A DNA stretch of 64,000 nt from an uncultured Eubacterium sp. (lineage in GTDB: Bacteria > Bacillota > Clostridia > Oscillospirales > CAG-272), in contig UQUT01000001.1 in assembly GCA_900544285.1 (NCBI GenBank), positions 62,001 to 126,000 of the forward strand. The letters run 5' to 3'. Within the stretch, counting starts at the first letter, position 1. Every line of letters starts with the position of its first letter. The notes under the pieces were generated by a model that worked only from the letters and a program-made list of their open reading frames with translations, ran no database searches and was not told the DNA's origin. Of this stretch, positions 58,401 to 64,000 are shown in pieces. A program made the translations under genes and the position numbers.

Positions 58401-61342
58401 CAAACGGTAAGCCCGTTGCCGAGATACCCCATTCCAATGTCGTATGATCCTTTTTCTTCGGGATTTGCGTTGAAATCTTCCTCTGTGCTTTCCAAGCCAA
58501 GATATTCACTGAGTCCAGCTTCTTGAATTGCGTTCACATAGTCGTCTTTGAGAATAGAATCCTCTGTAACAACCGCCAAGACTTTGCTTGCCCTATCATC
58601 TTCAAACGAATAGTGAGGGCTGATACTGCGGGAAGTCACATAGAACTTTTTGATATTGCCGTCGTAATCCTTTACGGCCTGCTGAAAGTCCCGCAGATCT
58701 TCCACCGTGAAAATGCCCTGTGTTACCCAATACACTTCGCTGCCGTTTACAATGTCGGCTTCTTTGAAGCGCATATGATGGGGAATGCGTTTTTCAAATT
58801 CAACGGCGCTGAACAGGGGTTCCGGTGTTTCTTCTGTTTTTTCTTCGGGTGGTAATTCCTTGACCTTCAAGTGGTCGTTCATCGGGTTTTCCTGCACCCT
58901 GCGGTCAAACTCGCCCCGTTCTATTTCTTTTTGAAATAAGGGGAACTGCGTATCGAACAGCATTACCCGGTTTTCGTCAAAGGAGAGGATTTCATATTCG
59001 TCCGCACCCATATATACCGTATCGCCAAGATGATATACATAGCGGTCGGTTGCAACGGGTTCAGCCTCTAAGCCGCCCGTCATCTGCGCTTCATAGCGGT
59101 CAATATCATGCTCGGTTATCCATTCTGGTTTCTCTGGCAGAAGGGCATACAGTTCCCGCATTTTAGCAATCTGCTGTTCGACATTTTCCGCCCACAAATG
59201 CTTTTCTGCACGGTTGCCGTTCCCTAAGAAATACTCGCAGTCCGAGCGCAGACGGGAGAGCAGGCGATATTCGTTTTCAAAGTTTTGCACGGCGGGTTCT
59301 TCCTCTTGCGGCGGCGCAGCCGAGAGGATTTCCCGGTTTTTTCGTTCTTCGGCAAGCTCGGCACGACGTTCTTCCTGCTTTTGCAGCCAAGAGGGGTAAA
59401 CCTCTTTTTCTTTCGGGTTGAGATAACGGTCAAGGCGGATCAGTTCAGCAATCCGCTTTTCAACCTGATTCCAAGTCAGATTGATATGCGGTTTCTCAGC
59501 GCCAATCCCTTTTGAAATGCGAATCCCTTTCCCGTCGTGCTGTTCATCAATGCCTGCGCCGACAATTACGGGGTAGGAACCGCCCCAACCGTATTCCTCT
59601 TTGAGAAAATCGGCATTTTCCTTTGCTGACAGGCTTTTTTCAAACCGTTCGTAAATCCTGAACTTGCCTTCGGATACGCCGCTTCCACGAGTGAGAACTG
59701 CGTCGATAATCTCCTGAGAAAAAGTAAAGGCGGAGGTTTTTTCCTCCGCCTGCGTTTCCAGTAGATTCATCTGCCCGCCGATTGAGGGCAGGGGTTTTTG
59801 TGTGTCCCGCAGCTCTCCGAGCAGCCGCATAGCTTCAAAATGTTGGGCAATCACGCCCCAATCATAAAAGCTCTGCGCCGTTCTGCTTAAATAGCTGCCT
59901 TCCCAAAGATGAAGCACATTCTGATAGGTTTTGTACCCCACACGCCGCCCGTCGTTCAATATTACTTCGGTATAGTCGTTGTTGAAAATACCCTTGATAT
60001 ATTCAGTACGGGCGGCATTGTCAGTGATACCCTCATAAAAAGCACGAATTTCATCTTTTGAAGCCTTCAAATGAGGGGTTGTGCCGAGAATTTCCCGAAT
60101 GGTATCGTCCCTGCCGAAAAACGGCAGGCTTTTATCCTCGTGTTCCCGGTCGTAGTAATCTAAGCGAAAATCACTTCCGCTTTCACGATCTCCTGCACCC
60201 GGTTCCGAAGATTGTTCATTCCCTGCACCCATTTCATCGTATCCGCCGCTTTCAGGCTCTCGGTCAAGCCCTCCTGCGCCGCCATTTTCTTCAACAGGGA
60301 TTCCTCCATCTGGAGAGCCGTCTGTTCGGTCTGCACCAGATGTGCGGTCAGGGTGCAGCTCGTCAGAAGATTGTAATAGAGGATTCGGTGCTGTTCTTTC
60401 AGGTATTTCTTCCTCATCTGAGCGTACCTGCCCATCGTCACCTCCGGCTGTTCGGGCATTGTCAGGTCGGGAAGATTGTAGTCTCCCTGCATTGTATAGG
60501 TCAGTTCGGCCATCGTCAAAACTCCTTTCACTTTTCTTTTCAGCTATATTGTAATCGGCTCTGCCGTTTCCTGCAATTATGCGATTTTGCTTATCGAGAG
60601 CGAGAACAGTGCGGGAGATTTCACTAAGCCCCATCTCCGCAATATCGCTCGTGGCAAAGCCGAGGGCATTCAAGGTTTCGGACGTGTTGAACTGCGACAC
60701 GCCTGCAAAAAAACCGGAGGGATAGATCTCCGAAGTGTCAATCCCCAAACGGGACATCATCATATATGCGATACTGTGGGTAACAAGTTCTTCATAAAGT
60801 TGCCCGGATTCTTCGGCGGAGAGATAGGCAATATCGCTGTCGCCGCCGATCTGCATAAAGTCTTGCAGATAATCGGGCAGGTTATCTTCGGCTGCGTTTT
60901 TAGCAGCGGAGAGGACGGCGCTTTTCAGATCGTCCTTGTTTTCCAACTCACCGAAGGTATTTTCAAGGGTATCAATGACCTCCTGCTCATACTCCGGTTT
61001 CATCTGCCAGATGGGAACCGGACGGGAATATTTGCTCTCGTGGGTATCGGAAATATCAAAGTAATGGGTTAGGCGCTGTGTGTTTCTATCTGCGTCCTCA
61101 AAGACGGCAATTCCTTTTGCGCCACGGTTTACCCATCGTCCAAAGCTTTGATTCCACCTCTCAATTTCCAAAACCGCCGTTGCGTCCGGCCTCTGTGCGT
61201 AAATCAAAAGCTGCTCGTCAAAGCGAAGCCTGTAATTTCGGCAGGCAGAACGCAAAAAGGCTTCCCAATTCTCTGATTCCGCTACCACCGCATTACAGGT
61301 GCGGCGGTACAGTTCAGAAATCAGGTCATATTTTCGTGCCAT
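52499..61342 (-). CDS. Giant ArdC/MutS-I/DNA methylase/SNF2-helicase protein
   Basis: 2947 residues from ATG 61342 behind AGGAGGTG, with no internal stop. Parts in order: an ArdC-like N-terminus (about 1-120, QLLIYAQRPDATAVLEIERW in key part); a Gly/Glu/Asp-rich linker (about 276-394) overlapping tnpV; a helical middle; a MutS N-terminal-like domain (about 1040-1140, VLFQLGNFYEAF, RVPMCGLPAHS); an N6-methylase (about 1470-1600, LEPSCGIGNF, NVPFGD); a SNF2-type helicase (Walker A AHAVGAGKTF about 2147, DESH about 2309, TGTPISNSM about 2364, QRAGRTVRQGN about 2645). It probably guards incoming element DNA. Ends in YER. Confidence 0.92.
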   Translation of the reverse strand: MARKYDLISELYRRTCNAVVAESENWEAFLRSACRNYRLRFDEQLLIYAQRPDATAVLEIERWNQSFGRWVNRGAKGIAVFEDADRNTQRLTHYFDISDTHESKYSRPVPIWQMKPEYEQEVIDTLENTFGELENKDDLKSAVLSAAKNAAEDNLPDYLQDFMQIGGDSDIAYLSAEESGQLYEELVTHSIAYMMMSRLGIDTSEIYPSGFFAGVSQFNTSETLNALGFATSDIAEMGLSEISRTVLALDKQNRIIAGNGRADYNIAEKKSERSFDDGRTDLYNAGRLQSSRPDNARTAGGDDGQVRSDEEEIPERTAPNPLLQSSDELHPDRTSGADRTDGSPDGGIPVEENGGAGGLDREPESGGYDEMGAGNEQSSEPGAGDRESGSDFRLDYYDREHEDKSLPFFGRDDTIREILGTTPHLKASKDEIRAFYEGITDNAARTEYIKGIFNNDYTEVILNDGRRVGYKTYQNVLHLWEGSYLSRTAQSFYDWGVIAQHFEAMRLLGELRDTQKPLPSIGGQMNLLETQAEEKTSAFTFSQEIIDAVLTRGSGVSEGKFRIYERFEKSLSAKENADFLKEEYGWGGSYPVIVGAGIDEQHDGKGIRISKGIGAEKPHINLTWNQVEKRIAELIRLDRYLNPKEKEVYPSWLQKQEERRAELAEERKNREILSAAPPQEEEPAVQNFENEYRLLSRLRSDCEYFLGNGNRAEKHLWAENVEQQIAKMRELYALLPEKPEWITEHDIDRYEAQMTGGLEAEPVATDRYVYHLGDTVYMGADEYEILSFDENRVMLFDTQFPLFQKEIERGEFDRRVQENPMNDHLKVKELPPEEKTEETPEPLFSAVEFEKRIPHHMRFKEADIVNGSEVYWVTQGIFTVEDLRDFQQAVKDYDGNIKKFYVTSRSISPHYSFEDDRASKVLAVVTEDSILKDDYVNAIQEAGLSEYLGLESTEEDFNANPEEKGSYDIGMGYLGNGLTVWNRAVEVNGDYQNIAHISPEGEIHYYVENLPEDVIARIERAAEQEKNGHIPSAISQEDSAVTAIWQDYLDAKGENPGSIVLFQLGNFYEAFEEDANQVSEALGLTLTTRRFGEEHRVPMCGLPAHSLQTYTNMLLDRGFDVAVCSLENGERITRNIVSTNKEDPVQSQPIGRIDYLHTDGSVRESIEYTSPYQLEKDVKEENFYGVPFTLVLYKDKDGNTIPQDFIGELDPPPQGIEIIDSPYLAKDRADEMLRQAEEIAAESAVESYERFFVIETDEGYAVWDDIREEIYVDDEGVSEEFTSEWQANDYLEQVKKEVSEKESAEWLYVERAKQEAPAPEQPEEKPLAPAFTQPKRSRVQTFDLHPEIPMSERHTFDLASHEIPEAGKKERFRRNMAAINVLNECEFENRFATPEEQEILSQYVGWGGIPEAFDENNSSWADEFIELYQALSPDEYESAKGSVLTAFYTPPVVISAIYKAMEQMGFREGNILEPSCGIGNFIGMLPQSIQNAKMYGVEIDKISAGIAQQLYQKTSIAAQPFEEANIPDSFFDAVIGNVPFGDIRINDKRYNKHNFLIHDYFFAKSLDKLRPGGVMALITSKGTMDKENPAIRKYIAQRADLLGAVRLPNNTFKGNAGTEVVSDILILQKRDRLIDIEPEWVHLNTDENGVKMNSYFVDHPEMVLGEWKTVSGRFGEENTVVPYENTGLAEQLEEAISGIHAEITEYEADEELEEEDTSIPADPNVRNFSYTVVDDKIYYRENSRMTPVECSATAENRIKGMIAIRDCVRNLIEIQTLDFPDGEITAEQQKLNTLYDTFSKKYGLINSRANVSAFSQDGSFSLLSALEILGDDGELERKADIFTKRTIKPHIPITSVDTASEALAVSMAEKAFVDMEYMCSLSGKTEQEIYQDLKGVIFLNPMYGYGDSDEQKYLMADEYLSGNVRQKLAWARKSAEVYPEDYTVNVEALEKVQPRDLTASEIFVQLGTTWLPEEIVQKFIYEFLDTPVYARWNIKVHYSKLTGEWNVEGKSSDRSNLKAYNTYGTQRVNAYKIIEETLNMKDVRVFDYIEDDEGKKKAVLNKKETAIAQSKQELIKQGFQDWIWRDPTRREKLVRLYNDKFNSIRPREYDGSHIAFTGMNPEITLREHQKNAVAHILYGGNTLLAHAVGAGKTFEMTAAAMESKRLGLCSKSLFVVPNHLTEQWAAEFLQLYPAANILVATKKDFEMKNRKRFCGRIATGDYDAIIIGHSQFEKIPMSIERQRAVLQQQLDDIVAGITDIKRNKGSRFSVKQLEKTKKSLTVKLEKLNDQSRKDDVVTFEELGVDRIFIDESHYYKNLFLYTKMRNVGGIAQTEAQKSSDLFMKCRYLDEITGGRGTVFATGTPISNSMVELYTIQRYLQYRTLQEHDLQHFDSWASSFGETVTAVELTPEGTGYRAKTRFARFNNLPELMAMFKEVADIQTADMLHLPVPEVEYHNIAVKPSQIQKDMVASLAERAEKIRDGGVNASVDNMLKVTNDGRKLALDQRMMNPLLPDEEGSKVNACVQEVYHIWEETADKKSTQLLFCDLSTPKGESEFSVYTDIRKKLIGRGIPESEIKFIHEADTEVKKQELFKKVRRGEVRILLGSTQKMGAGTNVQNKLIASHDLDCPWRPSDLEQRAGRTVRQGNENSKVGLYRYVTEETFDAYCWQLVEGKQKFASQIMTGKSPVRSCEDIDETALSYAELKMLSTGNPYIKEKMDLDIQVQKLRLLKSNYLTEKYALEDKIIKYYPKQIARAKEMISGLESDIRRASEHPKPTDDRFVGMEVKGVSYSEKAEAGKKIIDSCGEMTSPDPVSLGRYRGFDLELSFEPFQKVYQVKIKGSVSRSVSLGTDAIGNITRIDNVIEKIPELLEMEKQELETTEKQLATAKIEVEKPFDKEPELTEKTERLNVLNGLLNVDKRGNELVDGELDEGDEAPERREKAYER
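60160..60513 (-). CDS. tnpV: TnpV-family protein nested in the giant gene, other frame
   Basis: 117 residues from ATG 60513 with AAAGGAG 8 bases upstream. AELTYTMQGDYNLPDLTMPE (key part LTYTMQGDYNLPDL), GRYAQMRKKYLKEQ, then DTMKWVQGMNNLRNRVQEIV match TnpV of Tn4451-like elements. It runs on the same strand as the giant gene in another frame and exactly fills codons 276-394 of it, the low-complexity linker. A dedicated ribosome site and a conserved family sequence make both frames coding. TnpV function is unknown. Confidence 0.82.
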   Translation of the reverse strand: MAELTYTMQGDYNLPDLTMPEQPEVTMGRYAQMRKKYLKEQHRILYYNLLTSCTLTAHLVQTEQTALQMEESLLKKMAAQEGLTESLKAADTMKWVQGMNNLRNRVQEIVKAEVIFA

Positions 61343-61356
61343 CGGGGGTACACCTC

Positions 61357-62292
61357 CTATCGTTCATATTCTTTTTTCTTGGGCTTTTTCAGAAAACCAT
61401 CCTTATCATAGCTTTCGGGATTTGCGGCAGGCGTGTGCCACCCAAACATGGAACCCACCTTCATCGCCTCTGCCTGACCTTTCGATAAACCGAGCTTTTC
61501 GTTCATCTCATTCACAAGGGCGTTTGTTTCACTGGGCTTGCCGCCCTGAATATCCGTGCGGTAAAAACCGCTTTCGCCTTTTTTGACAATGCCAACGCAG
61601 TTTTCTGTCTGCACGAACACATAGCATTGCTCCGGCAGAGAGGAACGGAGGGGGATTACTGTATTCCCCGCCTGTTCCATTCGCTCGGCAAATTCACAGA
61701 TATGATAGAGGTTGCTGCCAACCTCCAAATGATAGTCGTCGATATATCGGCAAGCCCGGTCAAGCTGCTCTCCGTCGCTTAAAGTAATGCGGATTCTATC
61801 TCCGTCAGCAAGCCTGAATTTCTCGTTATAGTCCGAGTCGATAAAACGGATTCCTTCTTTTGCTTTTTCAATGTGCTTATCGAGCCACTCCCGCACATAG
61901 CAGTAGCAGTAAAAATTGTAATCTCCACGGGTGGGATTGCACCGAATCAGGAAGGTGTGTTTTTCGGTATCGGCACGAAAGCCATATTCGGTCGTATAAC
62001 TGCCCTGAAAGGCGCTGTCCGGCTGATTCCCTGCAAAATGCGCCATATCGGTACGGCTTTTCAGCAATCCATTCTGCTCAAAACGGAGGGCGTTGATTAC
62101 TTCGTCCAATTCGCTCTTAAACTCATCGGTTTTCAGCTTCTCCCTGTGGTCGAACCAAGAGGAATAAAATTCGTTTCCGCTTGAACCGAAATCGCCACGC
62201 AGATACCCAATGCTTCCGGTCTGGCCTTCAAGCTGCGTGCTTTGTGCATAGGTGTATTTGCGCTCTGGAACGGTCAATGATCTGAGTTCCAT
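61357..62292 (-). CDS. DUF4316-like protein
   Basis: 311 residues, ATG 62292 directly after the previous stop, GAGGAGG upstream. EGQTGSIGYLRGDFG near 25 and LYHICEFAERMEQAGNTVIP (key part) near 195 fit the DUF4316/large-polyvalent-protein accessory group of Tn1549-type ICEs. No membrane segment. 14 bp ahead of the giant gene, so probably co-translated with it and linked in function. The assignment is by overall resemblance. Confidence 0.65.
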   Translation of the reverse strand: MELRSLTVPERKYTYAQSTQLEGQTGSIGYLRGDFGSSGNEFYSSWFDHREKLKTDEFKSELDEVINALRFEQNGLLKSRTDMAHFAGNQPDSAFQGSYTTEYGFRADTEKHTFLIRCNPTRGDYNFYCYCYVREWLDKHIEKAKEGIRFIDSDYNEKFRLADGDRIRITLSDGEQLDRACRYIDDYHLEVGSNLYHICEFAERMEQAGNTVIPLRSSLPEQCYVFVQTENCVGIVKKGESGFYRTDIQGGKPSETNALVNEMNEKLGLSKGQAEAMKVGSMFGWHTPAANPESYDKDGFLKKPKKKEYER

Positions 62293-62724
62293 TTATAGGC
62301 CCTCCTCATCTTCACAAGGCGGCTCGAGCGTAGTGGAAAATTCGTCCTGATAGCAAAAGGTTACTGCCTGCCAAACATCTTCCTCAAAAGCGGCCCGGTA
62401 AAAGAAATCATCAAAATATGGTCTAAGTTTTCGCAGATCATCACGGAATTTCATAAGCACCTTTTCGTGATCGTCCTCTGCATTGTAGGCATAATATTCG
62501 TGATACTCGCCCTTTGTCCCGACAAAAGAACGGCAGTTGTAAGAGAGTGTCCCGGTCTTGTAGACATAGAAGCTCATAAATCCGCCATCGCATTTCAGGG
62601 TAAATGAACCCTGTTGATTTTTCAGATTGAGTACCTGATTGGTATAGACATTCCCAACGTACAGTTCGGAGAAAAAATCCATCAGTTCCTTTGCGGCGCA
62701 CCGCATAAATTCCATTTTTTTCAT
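62293..62724 (-). CDS. Unknown conserved ICE protein
   Basis: 143 residues from ATG 62724 with GGAGAG upstream. AAKELMDFFSELYVGNVYTN in key part, a mixed alpha/beta pattern, acidic tail EPPCEDEEGL. No recognised domain, no membrane span. It touches the DUF4316 start with no gap. Function unknown. Confidence 0.6.
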   Translation of the reverse strand: MKKMEFMRCAAKELMDFFSELYVGNVYTNQVLNLKNQQGSFTLKCDGGFMSFYVYKTGTLSYNCRSFVGTKGEYHEYYAYNAEDDHEKVLMKFRDDLRKLRPYFDDFFYRAAFEEDVWQAVTFCYQDEFSTTLEPPCEDEEGL

Positions 62725-62777
62725 TTCTGTTATCTCTCCATTTCTTTTGATACTCTTTGTTTGGGTATATAACGTGC

Positions 62778-63032
62778 CTATCCTTCGTTCTGCTCTGATT
62801 GCTGTTCATCTGCGCCACCTCCCAAATAGGAGAACAGCCTGTTCTTTGTAACCTGTTCCTGAAGCTCTGTAATAACCGTCATATCGGGAACAGAAATATC
62901 GGGGATCTGCAAAATGCTCTGCAAATTGAGCGCTTTCAAATCCTTTTCGGTTTTACAGCCGAACTCGAATAGCTTTTCAAGCACCTTCATTTTCTGCTGC
63001 AACGGAGTGCCCGTTGTTTTCTTTGCCGCCAT
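62778..63032 (-). CDS. Small helical protein of the transfer operon
   Basis: 84 residues from ATG 63032 behind AAGGAGGG. Basic start MAAKKTTGTPLQQKMK, then leucine-rich helices (EKLFEFGCKTEKDLKALNL, key part) and an acidic Gln-rich end. Coiled-coil character suggests a partner. No named family recognised. Confidence 0.6.
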   Translation of the reverse strand: MAAKKTTGTPLQQKMKVLEKLFEFGCKTEKDLKALNLQSILQIPDISVPDMTVITELQEQVTKNRLFSYLGGGADEQQSEQNEG

Positions 63033-63046
63033 ATTCCTTTCCCTCC

Positions 63047-63358
63047 TTAGCTTTTAGCGTATTTCCTATATACACGCTGCATTTTGTGCCTTGCCCTGCG
63101 AACATCGGGAGAACAGCCGAGAGCCGGGTATTTCGCCTGAATCTTCTGTCGTGTCCTTCGGACGCTCTCAAAGCAAGGGATACCGTAAGCTTTGTAATTG
63201 GTCATTATATCTTCAAAGCTGAAATACCCGATCCCGTGGGTGTCGTAAATACAAGTCTTACTGACAATCAGGTACAGCTTCATATCGTCGTTCCGTGTTT
63301 CGGGGTACTCTTTGAGCGCCGCAAGCACTCTGTTTTCTACTGTTTCAAGGGTTCTCAT
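63047..63358 (-). CDS. Small conserved protein, possibly DNA-binding
   Basis: 103 residues from ATG 63358 behind AGGAGG. Basic, with FESVRRTRQKIQAKYPALG and RRARHKMQRVYRKYA near the C-terminus, a pattern like a small helix-turn-helix or resolvase-type DNA-binding end. Conserved at this place in related elements as I recall them. Function unknown. Confidence 0.6.
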   Translation of the reverse strand: MRTLETVENRVLAALKEYPETRNDDMKLYLIVSKTCIYDTHGIGYFSFEDIMTNYKAYGIPCFESVRRTRQKIQAKYPALGCSPDVRRARHKMQRVYRKYAKS

Positions 63359-63379
63359 TTTTTGGCCTCCTGTAAAAAA

Positions 63380-63409
63380 GAAAAAGGGGCGGAGTTTTTT
63401 CTCCGCCCC
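63380..63409 (-). terminator. Terminator after the 30-residue membrane peptide
   Basis: Perfect stem GGGGCGGAG/CTCCGCCCC with a 6-base loop, followed on the minus strand by a T-run. It separates the pilin genes from the rest of the operon. Confidence 0.92.
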
Positions 63410-63415
63410 AAGTGG

Positions 63416-63508
63416 TTATTTTTTCTTCCTGTTTCGTATCTGCAAAAAGATAAAGCCGCCTATGATAAAGGCGACCAATGCGATACCGATAATCGCTTTC
63501 AGTTCCAT
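63416..63508 (-). CDS. 30-residue single-span membrane peptide
   Basis: ATG 63508 starts immediately after the pilin stop (TAA then ATG), with AGGGAG upstream. One hydrophobic helix (IIGIALVAFIIGGFIFL) and a basic end IRNRKKK. Coupling to the pilin gene suggests a role in its export or anchoring. Small but well supported by start, stop and ribosome site. Confidence 0.72.
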   Translation of the reverse strand: MELKAIIGIALVAFIIGGFIFLQIRNRKKK

Positions 63509-64000
63509 TTACTTATCTCCCTTCTTCTTTTTTCGGAACCCCAAAATGCCGCAGGCGGTAATGCCTGCCACCGACAGTCCCGCAAGGGCAATCCAAAGAC
63601 CGATATTGCTCGAGTCTCCGGTTTTCGGGGTATCACGAAGTTCGTTGTGCATTTCCACTACCGTAGTCGAACCCGTCTGTACCGCCGCCTGTTTGTCGGC
63701 AGGGAGGATATACATAGCGGAAGCGGAATTGCTGATTTCAGAAATTTGATATTCGCCAATGCGGAGGTTCTCGATGAAGATCTCTCCATTTCGGTCAGTT
63801 TCAAGGGTAACGTCGTAGCCGTTCTCCCCGGTAATGCGGAAAGCAAAGCCTTCCACCTTCCCATCGGAGGAGGTCTTGACGATTTTCAGGTTTCCACGCA
63901 TAGCTTCATTGACAAAGCCAACGCCCGCCTTGTTTTCCACCTGATAGGTTTTTCCATCGGTGTCGATGAACACCTCATACACATTTTCATCGAGAATGAA
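63509..64000 (-). CDS. SpaA-type pilin/adhesin with sortase signal, 5'-truncated
   Basis: The last 163 codons of a longer gene that continues beyond the right edge. A SpaA/Cna_B-like fold is seen (GNLKIVKTSSDGKVEGFAFR, key part, then ENGYDVTLETDRNGEI and LRIGEYQISEI). The C-terminus has the full wall-sorting signal: TPKTGD, a hydrophobic helix (GLWIALAGLSVAGITACGIL) and a Lys tail. It should be linked to the wall by the SrtB encoded at 34703. A surface adhesin for mating contact is inferred. Confidence 0.88.
   Translation of the reverse strand, partial: FILDENVYEVFIDTDGKTYQVENKAGVGFVNEAMRGNLKIVKTSSDGKVEGFAFRITGENGYDVTLETDRNGEIFIENLRIGEYQISEISNSASAMYILPADKQAAVQTGSTTVVEMHNELRDTPKTGDSSNIGLWIALAGLSVAGITACGILGFRKKKKGDK

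Larger units (their letters stand above)
5250..64000. mobile_element. Integrative and conjugative element, Tn1549/CTn-like, right end outside window
   Basis: The left edge carries integrase, excisionase, a sigma-like regulator and an XRE/ImmA switch in the order seen in Tn916/ICEBs1-type elements. The right half carries the Tn1549-type transfer set (VirB4, VirB6, PrgI, VirD4, PcfB, MobC, relaxase, Toprim, YodL, SNF2 giant, sortase, CHAP). I read both as parts of one ICE with accessory genes between them. The alternative is two elements: a small integrase-bearing unit at 5282-12142 and a separate ICE from about 31000 rightwards, with chromosome between. The outer att site is not in the window. 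Confidence 0.6.

Noticed and set aside
60573..60587. 15-bp GCAATTATGCGATTT shared with the inverted repeat at 7030
   Set aside because: Only one arm is present, within a coding region; a few 15-bp chance matches are expected in 64 kb.
1..64000. CRISPR arrays, tRNA or rRNA genes
   Set aside because: No regularly spaced repeat-spacer pattern, cas gene, tRNA cloverleaf or rRNA segment was seen; the only short array (8735-8787) has no spacers of CRISPR length.

Overview
The window comes from a low-to-moderate GC Gram-positive bacterium, most likely a gut Clostridia (Oscillospiraceae or Lachnospiraceae type). The support is AGGAGG ribosome sites before nearly every gene, sortase B with a TPKTG-anchored pilin, THF and NiCo riboswitches of clostridial form, and a Tn1549/CTn-type conjugation backbone. 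No rRNA, tRNA or CRISPR array was seen.

Bases 1-5000 look like ordinary chromosome. They hold a family 8 glycosyltransferase (cut by the window edge) coupled to a PlsC-type acyltransferase, a TetR regulator, a long ECF-like sigma factor and a DUF4304 protein. From about 5250 to the right edge I read one integrative and conjugative element (ICE). Its left end holds a MobC-like gene, tyrosine integrase, excisionase, MazF-like toxin, sigma-like regulator, a face-to-face promoter switch, an XRE repressor and an ImmA protease (5282-12036). This order resembles the regulatory/integration end of Tn916 and ICEBs1.

Bases 12200-24700 hold metabolic and transport genes, each with its own control. They are a flavoprotein/HxlR pair, a THF-riboswitch folT plus class V aminotransferase, PAP2 phosphatase plus DgkA kinase, MFS transporter plus MarR, a Na/Pi cotransporter, a NiCo-riboswitch CDF metal exporter, and PLP synthase PdxST with a damaged MocR-type regulator. 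They may be ICE cargo or a chromosomal stretch between two mobile units.

Bases 24786-32450 hold an unusual envelope cluster: a lipoprotein nuclease and a zinc-ribbon membrane protein with matching Cys/His tails, a small unknown protein, an SPFH-GYF protein, a double zinc-ribbon protein and an XRE regulator. Beside it, a second tyrosine recombinase sits between perfect 20-bp inverted repeats. A consensus promoter inside that segment points out across the left repeat into the XRE/zinc-ribbon/SPFH operon. This is the layout of an invertible ON/OFF switch and is my lead candidate for an undescribed system.

Bases 32540-64000 are the ICE transfer region, almost all on the minus strand and tightly overlapping. 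In order of transcription they run: SpaA-type pilin, small accessory proteins, DUF4316-like protein, a 2947-residue ArdC/MutS-I/methylase/SNF2-helicase giant with a TnpV gene nested in another frame, an XRE-HipA fusion, DUF3848, Toprim, YodL/DUF3846, a candidate oriT, MobC, relaxase, PcfB, DUF6674-like, ArdC/LtrC-like, VirD4, Maff2, VirB6, PrgI, VirB4, DNA methyltransferase, sortase B, Cys-rich VLP protein and CHAP peptidoglycan hydrolase. Relaxase, MobC, PcfB and VirD4 would process and deliver the DNA; VirB4, VirB6, PrgI and the CHAP hydrolase would form the channel; the methylases and ArdC-like proteins may protect the incoming strand.
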